DNA from: Coix lacryma-jobi var. lacryma-jobi
Lineage: Eukaryota; Streptophyta; Magnoliopsida; Poales; Poaceae
Reading direction: 5' to 3'
Length of the DNA: 64,000 bases
Assembly: GCA_009763385.1 (NCBI GenBank)
Contig: CM019827.1
Coordinates: forward strand, 97,686,177 to 97,750,176
The notes below the pieces were generated by a model. It ran no database searches. It worked only from the letters and a program-made list of their open reading frames with translations, and was not told where the DNA came from. The translations under genes were made by a program, and so were the position numbers. Every line of letters starts with the position of its first letter. Position 1 is the stretch's first letter. Shown piece after piece: positions 45,636 through 56,734 of this stretch.

Positions 45636-48600
45636 ATGCCGGCACACACTCGCAGCCAGCGTGGACAGGGGGCAGGACAGGAGGAGAATCTGCCACCTCC
45701 CCCACCACCGCCGATGACGCCGGAAGCGTTCTTTGGCCAGTTCTTGGGTAGCCAACGGAACATGGAGGAGATGCAGAGGCACATGGAGGCCACTCTCTGC
45801 AATATCGCTAACAACACTGCGCAGCAGCATCATCAACGCCATGGCCCAGAGCCCAACCAGTACAGCTCCTACCGTGACTTCTTGTACACTCGCCCTCTTG
45901 TGTTCAAGGAAGCCACCGAACCGCTCGAAGCTGATGAATGGCTCAACTCTATCACTCAGAAGTTCCGTCTGCTTCGTCTGACGGAAGAGCTCAAGGCAGA
46001 ATACGCCGCGCACATGTTGGAAGGACCCGCAGGTTTGTGGTGGGCCCAGTACCGTGCATCCTTGCCGGCAAATGCACGTGTCACTTGGGATCAGTTCTCC
46101 ACCGCCATGCGCAACCACTACATCCCTAGTGGTCTGATGGAAATGAAAGTTGCAGAGTTCATGAGGTTGTCTCAGGGAACCAGATCTACGTCCGAGTACC
46201 TCCACAGCTTCAACAACCTAGCTCGCTACGCCCCAGACTTTGTGGATACTGAGGCCAAGAAGATCGCAAGCTTCAAACGTGGCATGAGTGCCGCCATGCT
46301 TTCCAAGATGGGCAACAGTCACTGCACCACTTTCAGTGACTTCGTCAGTGACTGCCTAAATCAAGAGGCCAACGATAGCCGACTAGCGTCAGAGACCCGC
46401 CGTCGTGCGAACGAAGGAGGTTCGTCTCAGCAGAGGACCCCTTTCGGAGCACGCGCCCCATATCGCCCGCCTGTCACAGGAGCAAGGTACCGTCCCCCGC
46501 AGAGGAAGATCACCACCAACCGTTCCCGTCCTAGTTATCAGAAGCCCTACACTGCTCCCATAATGCAGAATAAGAACAAAGCAGGAAGTGCAGGAGGTTC
46601 CAAGACCACATATGTGATTGGTCCGTGCTATAACTGTAGTCAGACTGGACACCTGTCACGTCAGTGCCCTCGCCCAAAGAAGCAATACACTCAGCCCCCA
46701 CCTCGCGCAGGTCATGTGCATCACACCACCGTGGAAGAAGTGCCAGAAGGAGAGCCTGTCACCGCTGGTACGTTTCTTGTTAATCAATGTCCCGCAGTTG
46801 CGCTGTTTGATTCTGGAGCTTCGCATTCTTTCATAAGTGAGAACTTTGTTATAAGAAGTAATCTTGAGTTGATAGAGTTAGACCGGGGATATCAGATAAA
46901 TTCCGCCGGAGCTGTTCTCTCCGCGCGTAAAATGGCTAAAGGAGTGGAAATGACCTTTGGGAATAAGAAGGCCATAGTGGATCCTATCGTAATTCCTGGT
47001 CTAGGTCTGGATGTAATCTTGGGAATGGGTTGGATGAAACTCTGGAAAGTCAACCTTGATGTCGCAGAGCGTATAGTTTCTATGGTTAGCCCTCGTAGTG
47101 GGTCTACCTTTCGGTTCAAGTTACCTCGAAACCCCCATGAGATCGGAGTGTTGTTCCATATCACCGCAAAACAGATAGCTGAGATCTCAGTAGTGTGTGA
47201 GTTTCCAGATGTTTTTCCTGATGAGTTGCCTGGACTACCGCCAGATAGGGATGTGGAGTTTGCTATAGAGTTAATCCCTGGAATGGCACCCATATCTCGG
47301 AGACCGTATAGAATGCACGCTAAAGAGTTAGCAGAGCTTAAGATTCAGTTGCAAGAACTTTTGGATAAGGGTTTGATACGCCCTAGTTCGTCACCTTGGG
47401 GATGCCCCGCTATCTTTGTGAAGAAGAAGGATAAAACTATAAGGATGTGCGTGGACTATAGACCGCTTAATGCAGTAACTATAAAGAATAAGTACCCCTT
47501 ACCTCGAATCGATGTCTTGTTTGATCAGTTGTCAAAAGCAAAAGTGTTCTCCAAGATCGATCTGAGGTCAGGATACCATCAGATTAAGATCAGAAGAGAA
47601 GATGTACCAAAGACAGCTTTCTCTACCAGATATGGACTCTATGAGTATCTAGTTATGTCTTTTGGTTTGACCAATGCTCCGGCACATTTCATGTACCTGA
47701 TGAATTCGGTCTTCATGCCAGAGTTGGATAAGTTTGTTGTAGTGTTCATTGATGACATCTTGGTGTACTCTGAGAATGAGAAGGACCATGCTGAGCATCT
47801 ACGAGTTGTTTTGACCCAGCTTAGAGAGCATAAGTTGTATGCTAAGTTCAGCAAGTGTGAGTTTTGGTTGAAGAAGGTACCTTTCCTTGGTCATGTCCTT
47901 TCAGAGGAAGGGATCTCTGTAGACCCTTCTAAAGTACAAGAGGTTATGGATTGGGAAGCACCCACGAGTGTTTTTGAGGTTCGCAGCTTTTTGGGTTTAG
48001 CCGAATACTACCGTCGGTTTATTCCGGATTTTTCGAGAATAGCCAAGCCTATGACCCGTTTAACGCAGAAAAACAAGAAGTGTGAAGCAGCTTTTCGCAC
48101 TCTGCGAACGTTGTTGACATCCGCACCTGTTCTGGCTCAGCCAAACTTGGAGGAACCTTTTGATGTGTTTTGTGACACATCTAAGATTGGACTCGGATGT
48201 GTACTCATGCAGGATGGAAAAGTTATCGCCTATGCTTCTCGCCAATTGAGACCGCACGAAGAGAATTACCCCACTCATGATTTGGAACTAGCAGCCGTCG
48301 TGCATGCGCTCAAGATTTGGAGGCATTATCTTATGGGAAACCTATGTCATGTGTACACGGATCATAAAAGTCTGAAATATATCTTCACCCAGCCAGAGTT
48401 GAATATGAGGCAGAGAAGATGGCTAGAGCTAATTAAGGATTACAACCTTGAAGTGCATTACCACCCCGAAAAAGCAAACGTTGTAGCCGATGCCTTGAGT
48501 CGCAAGACTCATTGCAACTCCCTACAACCACTGTTGGAAGATGGATTTAACCTTATGCACCCTGTTATGCTGAACAATATCACTCTTCAGTGCACCTTGG

Positions 48601-50090
48601 AAAGTGACATCATCGAGAGACAAAAGACCGATGAAGAGATCTGTCAGATTAAGAAGAGGTTGGAAACCAGTAGTTCTTTGAACTTCAGGACTGATGAGCA
48701 GGGAATCTTGTGGTATGACCAGAGGTTGGTTGTTCCTAAGGACACAGAGCTGAAAGAAAGAATTCTGAATGAAGCTCACAATTCAATGTTATCCATTCAC
48801 CCCGGAAGCAGTAAGATGTACCAGGATTTGAGAACAAGGTATTGGTTGTCAAAGATGAGGAAAGAAGTTGCAGCTTATGTGGCAAAGTGTGATACTTGCT
48901 GCAGGATAAAAGCTATACACCTGAGACCTGCAGGACTGTTACAACCGTTGTCAATCCCAGAGTGGAAATGGGAAGAAATCAGTATGGATTTCATCACCGG
49001 TCTTCCCACTACTCAAAAGGGAAATGATTCTATCTGGGTTATCGTAGATCGGTTATCTAAAGTGGCTCACTTCATACCAGTTAAGACTACGCACCGCCCT
49101 CATCAGTATGCAGACCTGTATATTCAGAATATCTTGAGGTTGCATGGAGTTCCAAAAAGGATTGTTTCTGATAGAGGATCCCAGTTCATAGCACGTTTTT
49201 GGGAACAGTTGCACAAAGAGCTAGGAACTAAGTTGATAAGGAGTTCCGCTTATCACCCCCAAACTGCAGGACAGACGGAGAGAGTGAATCAGATTCTGGA
49301 AGATATCCTAAGAGCTTGTGTTCTATCTTCAGGAGAGTCATGGGAGAAATGGTTACCCCTTGCCGAGTTTTCATATAACAACAGCTATCAGGAAAGTATA
49401 AAGATGGCACCGTTTGAAGTTCTATATGGACGAAGATGCAGAACCCCAGTAAATTGGGTTGAATCAGGAGATCGAGGATTCTATGGGTCAGATTACGTAA
49501 AGGATGCAGAGGAGATTGTGCAAACAGTACAGCAGCACATTAAGGTAGCACAATCCAGACAAAAGAGTTATGCCGACACCCAGAGAAGACCCCTGGAATT
49601 TCAAGCAGGAGACTATGTGTATCTTAAGGTCTCCCCTATGAGAAAGGTCCAACGTTTTGGAATTAAGAAGAAGCTAGCACCTCGATATGTGGGACCTTAC
49701 CAGATCATAGCAAAGAAAGGAGAAGTGGCATACGAAGTGCAGTTACCCCCAGAGATGAGCACAGTCTTTCCCGTGTTTCATGTATCACAGTTGAAGAAGT
49801 GTCTTCGAGTTCCAGAACAAGAAGAAGTTCGGATCCCAGATGTTACGATCAGATCAGATCTGGAGTACTACGAGCAACCCAAGGAGATTTTGGATACCAA
49901 GACCCGAGAGACGCGTCACCGAACAGTGAAGACTCACAAGATTCTTCGGAGCAATCACGGACCCAATGATGCAACTTGGGAAACAGAGGAGTACTTACGC
50001 GTAAACTACCCCGCTTTTTATAAAGATTGGTACGTAACTCAAATCTCAGGACGAGATTTCTTTAAGGGGGGAAGGGCTGTGACACCCTAG
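45636..50090 (+). CDS. C gag-pol polyprotein, intact, chromodomain-like C-terminus
   Basis: One open frame of 1,484 residues from ATG 45636 (MPAHTRSQRG). I prefer this ATG because it follows the CAG junction. Gag has a retrotransposon capsid core and the zinc knuckle CYNCSQTGHLSRQC near residue 330. Protease: ALFDSGASHSFIS near 391. Reverse transcriptase: MCVDYRPLN, LRSGYHQIKI, FIDDILVYS near 704. RNase H: FDVFCDTSKIGLGCVL near 845, then TDHKSLKY and ADALSRK. Integrase: HHCC finger with CDTC, then SMDFITGLP, VSDRGSQF and GQTERVNQ. Tail: FPVFHVSQLKK, then EYYEQPKEILD...NHGPNDATWETEEYL, a chromodomain-like region of the Tekay/Del type. The stop TAG (50088-50090) lies inside the 3' LTR. Confidence 0.96.
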   Translation: MPAHTRSQRGQGAGQEENLPPPPPPPMTPEAFFGQFLGSQRNMEEMQRHMEATLCNIANNTAQQHHQRHGPEPNQYSSYRDFLYTRPLVFKEATEPLEADEWLNSITQKFRLLRLTEELKAEYAAHMLEGPAGLWWAQYRASLPANARVTWDQFSTAMRNHYIPSGLMEMKVAEFMRLSQGTRSTSEYLHSFNNLARYAPDFVDTEAKKIASFKRGMSAAMLSKMGNSHCTTFSDFVSDCLNQEANDSRLASETRRRANEGGSSQQRTPFGARAPYRPPVTGARYRPPQRKITTNRSRPSYQKPYTAPIMQNKNKAGSAGGSKTTYVIGPCYNCSQTGHLSRQCPRPKKQYTQPPPRAGHVHHTTVEEVPEGEPVTAGTFLVNQCPAVALFDSGASHSFISENFVIRSNLELIELDRGYQINSAGAVLSARKMAKGVEMTFGNKKAIVDPIVIPGLGLDVILGMGWMKLWKVNLDVAERIVSMVSPRSGSTFRFKLPRNPHEIGVLFHITAKQIAEISVVCEFPDVFPDELPGLPPDRDVEFAIELIPGMAPISRRPYRMHAKELAELKIQLQELLDKGLIRPSSSPWGCPAIFVKKKDKTIRMCVDYRPLNAVTIKNKYPLPRIDVLFDQLSKAKVFSKIDLRSGYHQIKIRREDVPKTAFSTRYGLYEYLVMSFGLTNAPAHFMYLMNSVFMPELDKFVVVFIDDILVYSENEKDHAEHLRVVLTQLREHKLYAKFSKCEFWLKKVPFLGHVLSEEGISVDPSKVQEVMDWEAPTSVFEVRSFLGLAEYYRRFIPDFSRIAKPMTRLTQKNKKCEAAFRTLRTLLTSAPVLAQPNLEEPFDVFCDTSKIGLGCVLMQDGKVIAYASRQLRPHEENYPTHDLELAAVVHALKIWRHYLMGNLCHVYTDHKSLKYIFTQPELNMRQRRWLELIKDYNLEVHYHPEKANVVADALSRKTHCNSLQPLLEDGFNLMHPVMLNNITLQCTLESDIIERQKTDEEICQIKKRLETSSSLNFRTDEQGILWYDQRLVVPKDTELKERILNEAHNSMLSIHPGSSKMYQDLRTRYWLSKMRKEVAAYVAKCDTCCRIKAIHLRPAGLLQPLSIPEWKWEEISMDFITGLPTTQKGNDSIWVIVDRLSKVAHFIPVKTTHRPHQYADLYIQNILRLHGVPKRIVSDRGSQFIARFWEQLHKELGTKLIRSSAYHPQTAGQTERVNQILEDILRACVLSSGESWEKWLPLAEFSYNNSYQESIKMAPFEVLYGRRCRTPVNWVESGDRGFYGSDYVKDAEEIVQTVQQHIKVAQSRQKSYADTQRRPLEFQAGDYVYLKVSPMRKVQRFGIKKKLAPRYVGPYQIIAKKGEVAYEVQLPPEMSTVFPVFHVSQLKKCLRVPEQEEVRIPDVTIRSDLEYYEQPKEILDTKTRETRHRTVKTHKILRSNHGPNDATWETEEYLRVNYPAFYKDWYVTQISGRDFFKGGRAVTP
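50064..50076 (+). other. Polypurine tract of C
   Basis: AAGGGGGGAAGGG ends one base before the LTR. It is inside the gag-pol reading frame, encoding part of the last residues. Confidence 0.88.
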
Positions 50091-53000
50091 TGTCAAGCAC
50101 TGCATTAGGCACTGCAATTAGCTACTAAAGAAACATAAGCAATGCATTGCATCATTTTATGTGCATAAGAGTGCTTTTGCTTTTGTTTATTTAATTGGAG
50201 TTTTGATTTCTATTTGACTTGATGATTTAATTGGATCTCTGTTTTGGTAAAGAGTTTCCTAAAATAGAGATTATTGAGTAGAGTGTTTTTCATGTTGGAG
50301 TTTTGACTTAGTTCAAAATAGTTTATCCTATAAAATAGGTCAAACAAAATGGTTCATATTTTAAAATTGGCTTTAATTATGAGGAGGTTGTAAAAATGGT
50401 TTTCAGAAAAAGTGTCTTATATGAAAGTTGTAGAGAAAATTATTTTGAGCAACTTTTATATTTGGGTCAAAACCTAGTTTGGAGTTTTTGAAACTGTTTT
50501 TGAGTGGTCAAACTTTGGAAAATCTTTGGAAAAAAAAAGGAAAAGAATTTCTCCCGCGCCCCACCTTTCGGCCCATCTGGCCTTTCGGCCCAACCGCCCG
50601 CGCCGCTCACCCGCGCAGCGCCGGCCCAGCTCGCCGCGCCCGCTCCCGCGCGCTCGCGCGCGTCGCGCCGCACCGGTCGCCGACCGCGCCGCGCCGTACG
50701 CCGGCCAAATCGCCGCGTGGCGGCTTGCCTCTGCCGCGCATCGGCTCCGCCCTATCGCCGCGAGATCCTTGTTCGCTCGATCACGCCACAATCCGCCTCG
50801 CCCACTCTCCGCTCGCCTCGCCTGCCGCGCCCGCTCGCCGTGTACGGCATCGCCTGCGCTGCCTCGCCGACCGCGCCGCCGTGTCCCGCCACGACCACCG
50901 GCCGGTCAAGCCGATCAAAACCCCGAGCACCCCCTTCACTCCCTCGCTCACCCGCGCACACAACTCCCACTCGCTCTCGCTCTCACTCCCTCTCTTGCCC
51001 GCGAACGCAAGGCCGAGCGCTCACCTCGCCTTGGCCACTGCACGCCACCGCGAGAGCGCCTCACCTCGCCTTGGCCACTGCACGCCACCGCGAGAGCGCC
51101 TCCCCACGTTCCAGCCCTCACTGAGCCACCGCCGGCCGATTAACTCAGGCCACCACCCCGCCATCATCTAGACCGCACGGTGCTCCCGCTTCCACTCCGC
51201 CGGAGCCCCACCACTGCCAGAACGAGAAGTGCCATTTCTCGGCCGCTATCGACGACCGGGAGTGCACGCCATTGTTGTACACCACCCGAACCTTCGCCGA
51301 GCCTCGTATCTCCCGTCGAGCTTCACCGAGTCAAGGCAAGGTGAGAACACGACCCAGTCTCAAAGCTACCGCCTTCTACCTCCCTCTTCTCCCCGGCCAA
51401 GCGCCATGGGCGCCGCCGTGGACCTCGCTCGTGGCCAGGCTCGTCTTGAGCCATCCAAGCCAAACCAACCCCGTAGCTTTGCTCCTTAGGGTTCACTCGA
51501 GCTTTTGCCTCCCCCAATTTCTCCGGTCGCCGCCGGAAACGGCGTAGCCGCGCGTTGCCGCCATCACCGTGCGCCGCCGCTCGCCGCCGGCATGCTCCGG
51601 CCGTGCGCTAGCCAAACCACCTACACCACTCGATGCGCCTCGTCGAGGCGAGTTCACAAGCCTAGCTACCCCGCCGGCGACCTCACCGTCGGCGAGGAAT
51701 CGATGGTCAAACCTCTCCCCTGTTTTCCTCTCTTTGACGGGTGGGTCCCGTTGACCCACGGACCCCTCGAGCCAGGCCTCGGACAGGCGATTGTTTTCCG
51801 TCTCGCCCGAGCCTCGAGCCAGGCCTCGGACGGGCGATTGTTTTCCGTCTCGCTCGAGCCTCGAGCCAGGCCTCGGACGGGCGATTGTTTTCCGTCTCGC
51901 CCGAGCCTCCGAGCCAGGCCTCGGACAGACGTTTGTTTTTATCATCTCGCTCGAGCTAGGCCTCGAGCGAACCCTCGGGCACTGTCTCGTTCGAGCCGGG
52001 CCTCGAGCGAACACACACCTACCGCCGTGCGCCCGAGCCAGGTTGGGTCGAGTTGGACTGGGCCGAAAGCCCCGTTTGGGCTAGAATAAAGTTTTTCTTT
52101 TTTTTATTTTCTGCTTAGTAACTAAGTTTGTTAATTTTGCTATAATTAATCTGTAGCTCTGTTAATTATGAAATTTCAGTTTTGCTAGTTTGTTTATGAG
52201 TAGATCTACCATGGAAAAATATGAAAGTATTTTTGGTAGGAGTTTATTTTACTGTTTTTATTTATTCCAGTTTATATGCTTTTGCTAAGATAAATGGTTA
52301 TATATGTTTTCTGGTTGAGATAATTCCTGGAAAATTTTGTGTAAGTTTATTATTCTGTTTTACACCTGTGAAAAATATATGATGCACTGTTTATGTGGAA
52401 AAAGTTTCTGTTATGCTTAAAAGTCATTTTTGGTTGATTTCTTAGGATAAATGTTAAGGTGTTTTATATGTCAAAATAAAATCTGGGAAAATTTGTGTAG
52501 TCTCTGTTCATGATGTTCAAGCTAAGAAAAAAATGTAAACATGATCTGTTATGTGAAGAAATCTGGAGATGCTTTACAAATGTGCTTTTCTATGTTTTCC
52601 TTTGAAAATTCATGTAAGAAATAGTATAATGTTTCTGTTCATGGAACTTTCTTGATAAGGATAAAATGTGAAGTAGAATCTGGGAAAAATATGTAGTTGA
52701 GTTTATCACCCTTTTCCAGAAGGGTTGTAGTTCAAATAGTTTAAATTGGGATAGATTTGTTTATTTTGTGTAGGCTTGTATGTTTATGCTCTGGCCACAA
52801 GTTCTCTACAGTAGTATGTGTATGAGTAGAAAAAGCCAGAAAAATTATGAAATCTGCTGTTGAACACTTTTTGTGTAAGGAGCTAGTTCAAAGCACCTTT
52901 TTGGGCTGTTTGCTTGTCATTTTTGTATCTGCAGTTCGGTATTTTATTTTTGGCTGAAATTTGTTCAGTGGAGTCCAGCAACTGTTGTTTGCCTTTTGGA

Positions 53001-54925
53001 ATTTTCGTGGATTTTTCTGAGTCCAGAAAAGTGTACTTGCAGTTCAAACCTAAGTTTCTTTTGAATTATTAAATAAGAAAAAGGTGAATAAATGGATTTT
53101 GTTTTATGAAATAAATGAGTATTTGCCTCAATGTCAAAAGTGGTTCAACAAGTTGGTTTTGTTGGTTTGCAAGAAATGCTCTTTCTCATACCTTCACACC
53201 TCGCACCCCGCATTTAAATATTTATTATTCGTCGCATGCAATAGGATCAACACTCCCGGAGCCCGAGCAGGAGCCAGAAGCAAACGCCGAGCAGCAGATT
53301 CCAGAGCTCCAGCAAGCCGAGGAAGTCGACCCCGCTAGCGACACTAACTTGCCCGAGTGCCCTTCCCACGAGGCCTCGGTCTTCACCCAAGGCAAGCCCC
53401 GGAGCATATTAAGCCTCCTATCTTTTGCAATTAAAATTACTTGAGTCCTTTTATATTGTGATGCATTAAGTTTAGGAGTTGGAATGAATCCTACTTGCTG
53501 CATTACCATTCCTTGGTTATTGATTAATATCTACCTTGTTATCCTGTTATTTAATTACAATGTAGAATTGCTTAGCCTGCTTAATAAAAGTAGTAGTTAA
53601 GGATGTTTCCGTAATACCCGGATGGGTATTTATCGGATCACGGTTGGCTATATTTGCTATCGTGGAAAAGAACCTGAGTAGTAATGAAATACGGTCAACG
53701 GGATGGCAGGGCACAAGTTCGGAAACTTGGGGCAGTCCATCCGTTGGATCGTGTAGGTTTGTATCGATGTTGGCCCTCGTTCATTTTTGAACGCGCCCTT
53801 TTACTTAGGGATATGTCGGTGCCGTAATCATCGACCCCAAAGCCGGTTAGAAGCTGTTCGGGCCGGTCTCAACCCGTGTCGTGCCCTCTAGTATGGAAAT
53901 TGCGATCTGCCGCGTGAGGCCATCACCAGGTTCCAATTGGGCGGTCCGTGCTGTGAGCCGCGACGATTACCACCACGAACAAGCATCGAGCGGTTGCCCA
54001 ATGCAGGGACCCGATGGGGAAAATGTGGGCTGGTATTAAAGGTCTTTCACCAGCTGGTTTGGAATTCGATTCGAGTCGCCGTCTCCCCCGGTTAGTGGGA
54101 AACTATGGCGAGCTTCACCACGATACAACTCCATGTGATGAGTTAAGGTTCAACTAAAATGTGGATAAGTCAACTGGATATGGTTATATTATTGATTGAT
54201 AGATTCAAGTGAGTGCTCTAGTACAGGTGAAAAACCTAGAATTAAGGAATAGGTCTAAAAATGGCAGCGCATCTTTATCATCAATTACCTCTTATCTGAA
54301 ATTGAGCTTTTCGCAACTGAAAGATCCCAGCTCCACCTCAAAAGCCTTGCATACCCTTGGAGTCTTTATTTTCAGTTGGACGGGTAAGTCTAGCTGAGTA
54401 CATTCCCGTACTCAGGGTTTATCCCGTTGTTGCAGATGGCCAAGTCTACTTCGGCTATTGTAAGCACTGCCTCTACCCAATGGAAGGTGATGAGGAGTAG
54501 GCCCAGGGCAGGGTCGTCCAGAAGCTTCCCTTTTGTTTTTGCTGGTCTGAGACTGTTGGTGGCACATTATCTTAAAAAGGAGGAGTGAGTCGTGTTGAGT
54601 GGGTTTTATCAAACAATGTTTATTTGGACCACACGTGTGGTGGTCGTGTTTTAACTACTTCAGCTTCCGCACTTTTAAAAATTAGTATTGTAATAACTCC
54701 GTTTTAAATTCTGCACTCTGATATGTTAAATTCGGTTTCGTTTCTCTGTGATGTATCTTTGCGAATGTAATCCTTGAACGATGCGATCCTGTATGATGTA
54801 CGGTGATAGAAATCCTTCGAGATTTCCGGACTACCGGGGTTATATGGGATCAAGTATGAGTCGAAGTCAGACGGATTTGGCTAAGACAGTACTTGAACTC
54901 TTATAATCAGGACGGTTCCGCCACA
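50078..54925 (+). repeat. 3' LTR of element C
   Basis: Nearly identical to 38778-43579. The 46-bp greater length is mostly a 40-bp tandem duplication (51021-51060 repeated at 51061-51100) and a 10-bp insertion near 51550. It is followed by the GTTCA duplication at 54926-54930. Confidence 0.95.
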
Positions 54926-56307
54926 GTTCAAAATCAGCAACAAATGCAGAATGAGCAAAGTGAGAGATTTGTTGTGACCTAGACCGAGTGACACGTTCGT
55001 CCATGCTGCCAATCATCTGTTGAGGCGGGTGTTGGCGCTAAATGTGTCGTGGCACCTCCCAAGCTGAAGAAACCTCCCCCTCAACAGCAGCTGGCGCCTC
55101 CTCGGGTACAAATGGTACAGCCCGAGGTGGCGGATCCCACGGACCCCAAGCAGTCGACGAAGAGGGGTTGAGGCCGTGAGTCGTCGTAGTAGAAGCCGAT
55201 GCTTGCGGCACAGCAGGTGGAGGTGGTGTTGGATCATGCATCCCTTCAGCACCCTCGTCCTCGTCATCAAAAAGAGGTTCACCAACCTCATGATCACCTG
55301 CACGCTCAAATCTAGAAGAAGGACAAACCATGGTCTCGTCGAAGGTGACATCGGATGTCTCCATGACTCAGTTAGTATCAAGGTTAAGTACACAATATGC
55401 ACGAGTATGAGTGTCATAACCCAAAAATACACTGTCAGAAGAACGAGACACAAATTTGTCCAGGTTGCCTTTCTTGAGTATAAAACAGTGGCAACCAAAA
55501 ACTCTAAAATAATTTTCTTTGGGCTGTTTTCCAAAACGCAACTCATAAGAAGTCTTTTTCAAGAAAGCTCAGAGAAAAATGTGATTGGAAATATAGCATG
55601 CAGTGTTCATAGCCTCGGCCCAATACTGCCTAGGAGTCCTATGCTCATCGAGCATCGTCCTGGCCATCTCAACAAGGGTTCGATTCTTCCTTTCTACAAC
55701 ACCATTTTGTGGTGGTGTGTAGGGGGATGAAAACTGATGCTCTAAACCCAAAGAATCACAAAACTTCTCAAAATCTGAGTTTTTAAACTCAGAACCATTA
55801 TCGCTACGAATAGCTCTCATCGAGTTCTTAGGGAACTCATTCTGAAGTCGCAAGATCAAATTGTGAACAAAGGTGAAAGTCTCAGTTTTCTCAGCTAAAA
55901 AGAAAACCCACGAATATCTCGAAAAGTCGTCAACAACAACAAGCACATACCACTTCCCCCCAACCGAGCTCACCCGAGCCGGACCAACAAGGTCCATGTG
56001 TAAAAGCTCTCCAGGGCGCTTAGTCATAACCTGATTCACCGGATGGTGGGGAGCGGCAACCATTTTCCCATGTCTACAAGAATGGAAAACAAGATCCTTC
56101 TCCATGGACAACTTGGGCAATCCTCGGATTAGGCCAAGTGAACTAAGCCTTGCAAGCAAGTCGAAGCTCAGGTGACCGTGTCTCCTATGCCACTTCCAAC
56201 GATCAGAGGAGAAAGGTCCAGCCAAAAGACAATGAGAAATTCCAAATGACTCCGAGAAATTCGCACGAAAGACTTTCCCAAAGGGCGAAATCAAACATAC
56301 AAGATTG
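54926..56307 (-). pseudogene. D pol, central part: integrase and linker
   Basis: A single minus-strand frame with two stops, both TGA (55569-55571 and 55368-55370). At both sites E has CGA. Integrase keeps WHRRHGHLSFD, CRHGKM, LHMDLVGPARV, IRSDNGSEFKN and PPQNGVVERKNRT. The C-terminal region has VFGCHCFILKKGN and the acidic linker before RT. The reading is cut at 56307 within the GAG-pre-integrase region, so protease and gag are missing from the window. Confidence 0.88.
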
Positions 56308-56461
56308 TGAAGGACCGAGAATGCTACCAGAAAGCGACCAGAGGGGGGGTGAATGGGAGCTCCAAATTTTCCTTTCGGAAACTCGTAGCAACTGTCCCAA
56401 AATCAATCCCAAAGGCAAACCTTAGAGCTTGCTAGTATCCACGACCCTAGATGTAGGGTCG
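56308..56461 (-). repeat. LTR fragment X
   Basis: It begins TGAAGGACCGAGAATGCTACC, the terminal sequence of this LTR family, and reads about 154 bp into the LTR before F interrupts it. It is closer to F than to D or E (CGAAAGCGACC-type wording, CTAGATGTAGGGT). The five bases before it (GATTG, 56303-56307) should be duplicated beyond the window if this is a simple insertion. Confidence 0.7.
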
Positions 56462-56734
56462 TGAAGGACCGAGAAGCTACCCGAAAGCGACCAGAGGGGG
56501 GGTGAATGGGAGCTTCAAAAATTTCCTTTCGGAAACTAGATGCCACTGTCCCAAGATCAACCCCAAAATCGAAACCTAGAGCTTGCTAATGTCCACGACC
56601 CTAGATGTAGGGTGGATGCTTCCTAGAGGCACAGCGGGACACTAGACAACCCTAGAAAGCCAACCCAAAAGACGGAACTCAAATCCGATCAAGAACGAAC
56701 GAACCGCGAACGAAGACGCGCGAAACTGCAGCGA

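Larger units (their letters stand above)
38778..54925 (+). mobile_element. Element C: Tekay/Del-like chromovirus with an extra gene upstream of gag
   Basis: C has very long LTRs (4,802 and 4,848 bp), an initiator tRNA-Met primer-binding site, an extra ORF, one uninterrupted gag-pol frame with a chromodomain-like end, and a polypurine tract. The lineage call rests on the primer-binding site, domain order and C-terminal region. All genes are open and the LTRs are very similar, so it is the youngest and most likely autonomous element of the window. Confidence 0.88.
410..56307 (-). mobile_element. Element D: outer SIRE/Maximus-like Ty1/copia retrotransposon, split and truncated
   Basis: D is read on the minus strand. 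From its 3' end it consists of the LTR (410-2423), a polypurine tract and 3' UTR (2424-2946, continuing at 36281), and pol (37253-38777, continuing at 54926-56307). Element E interrupts the 3' UTR between ATAAA duplications at 2942-2946 and 36276-36280. Element C interrupts pol between GTTCA duplications at 38773-38777 and 54926-54930. When both insertions are ignored, UTR and pol run on without gap. The right side is cut at 56307 by another LTR fragment, so protease, gag, primer-binding site and 5' LTR lie outside the window or are lost. The assignment to SIRE/Maximus rests on the close similarity of its pol and LTR to E and F. Confidence 0.85.
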
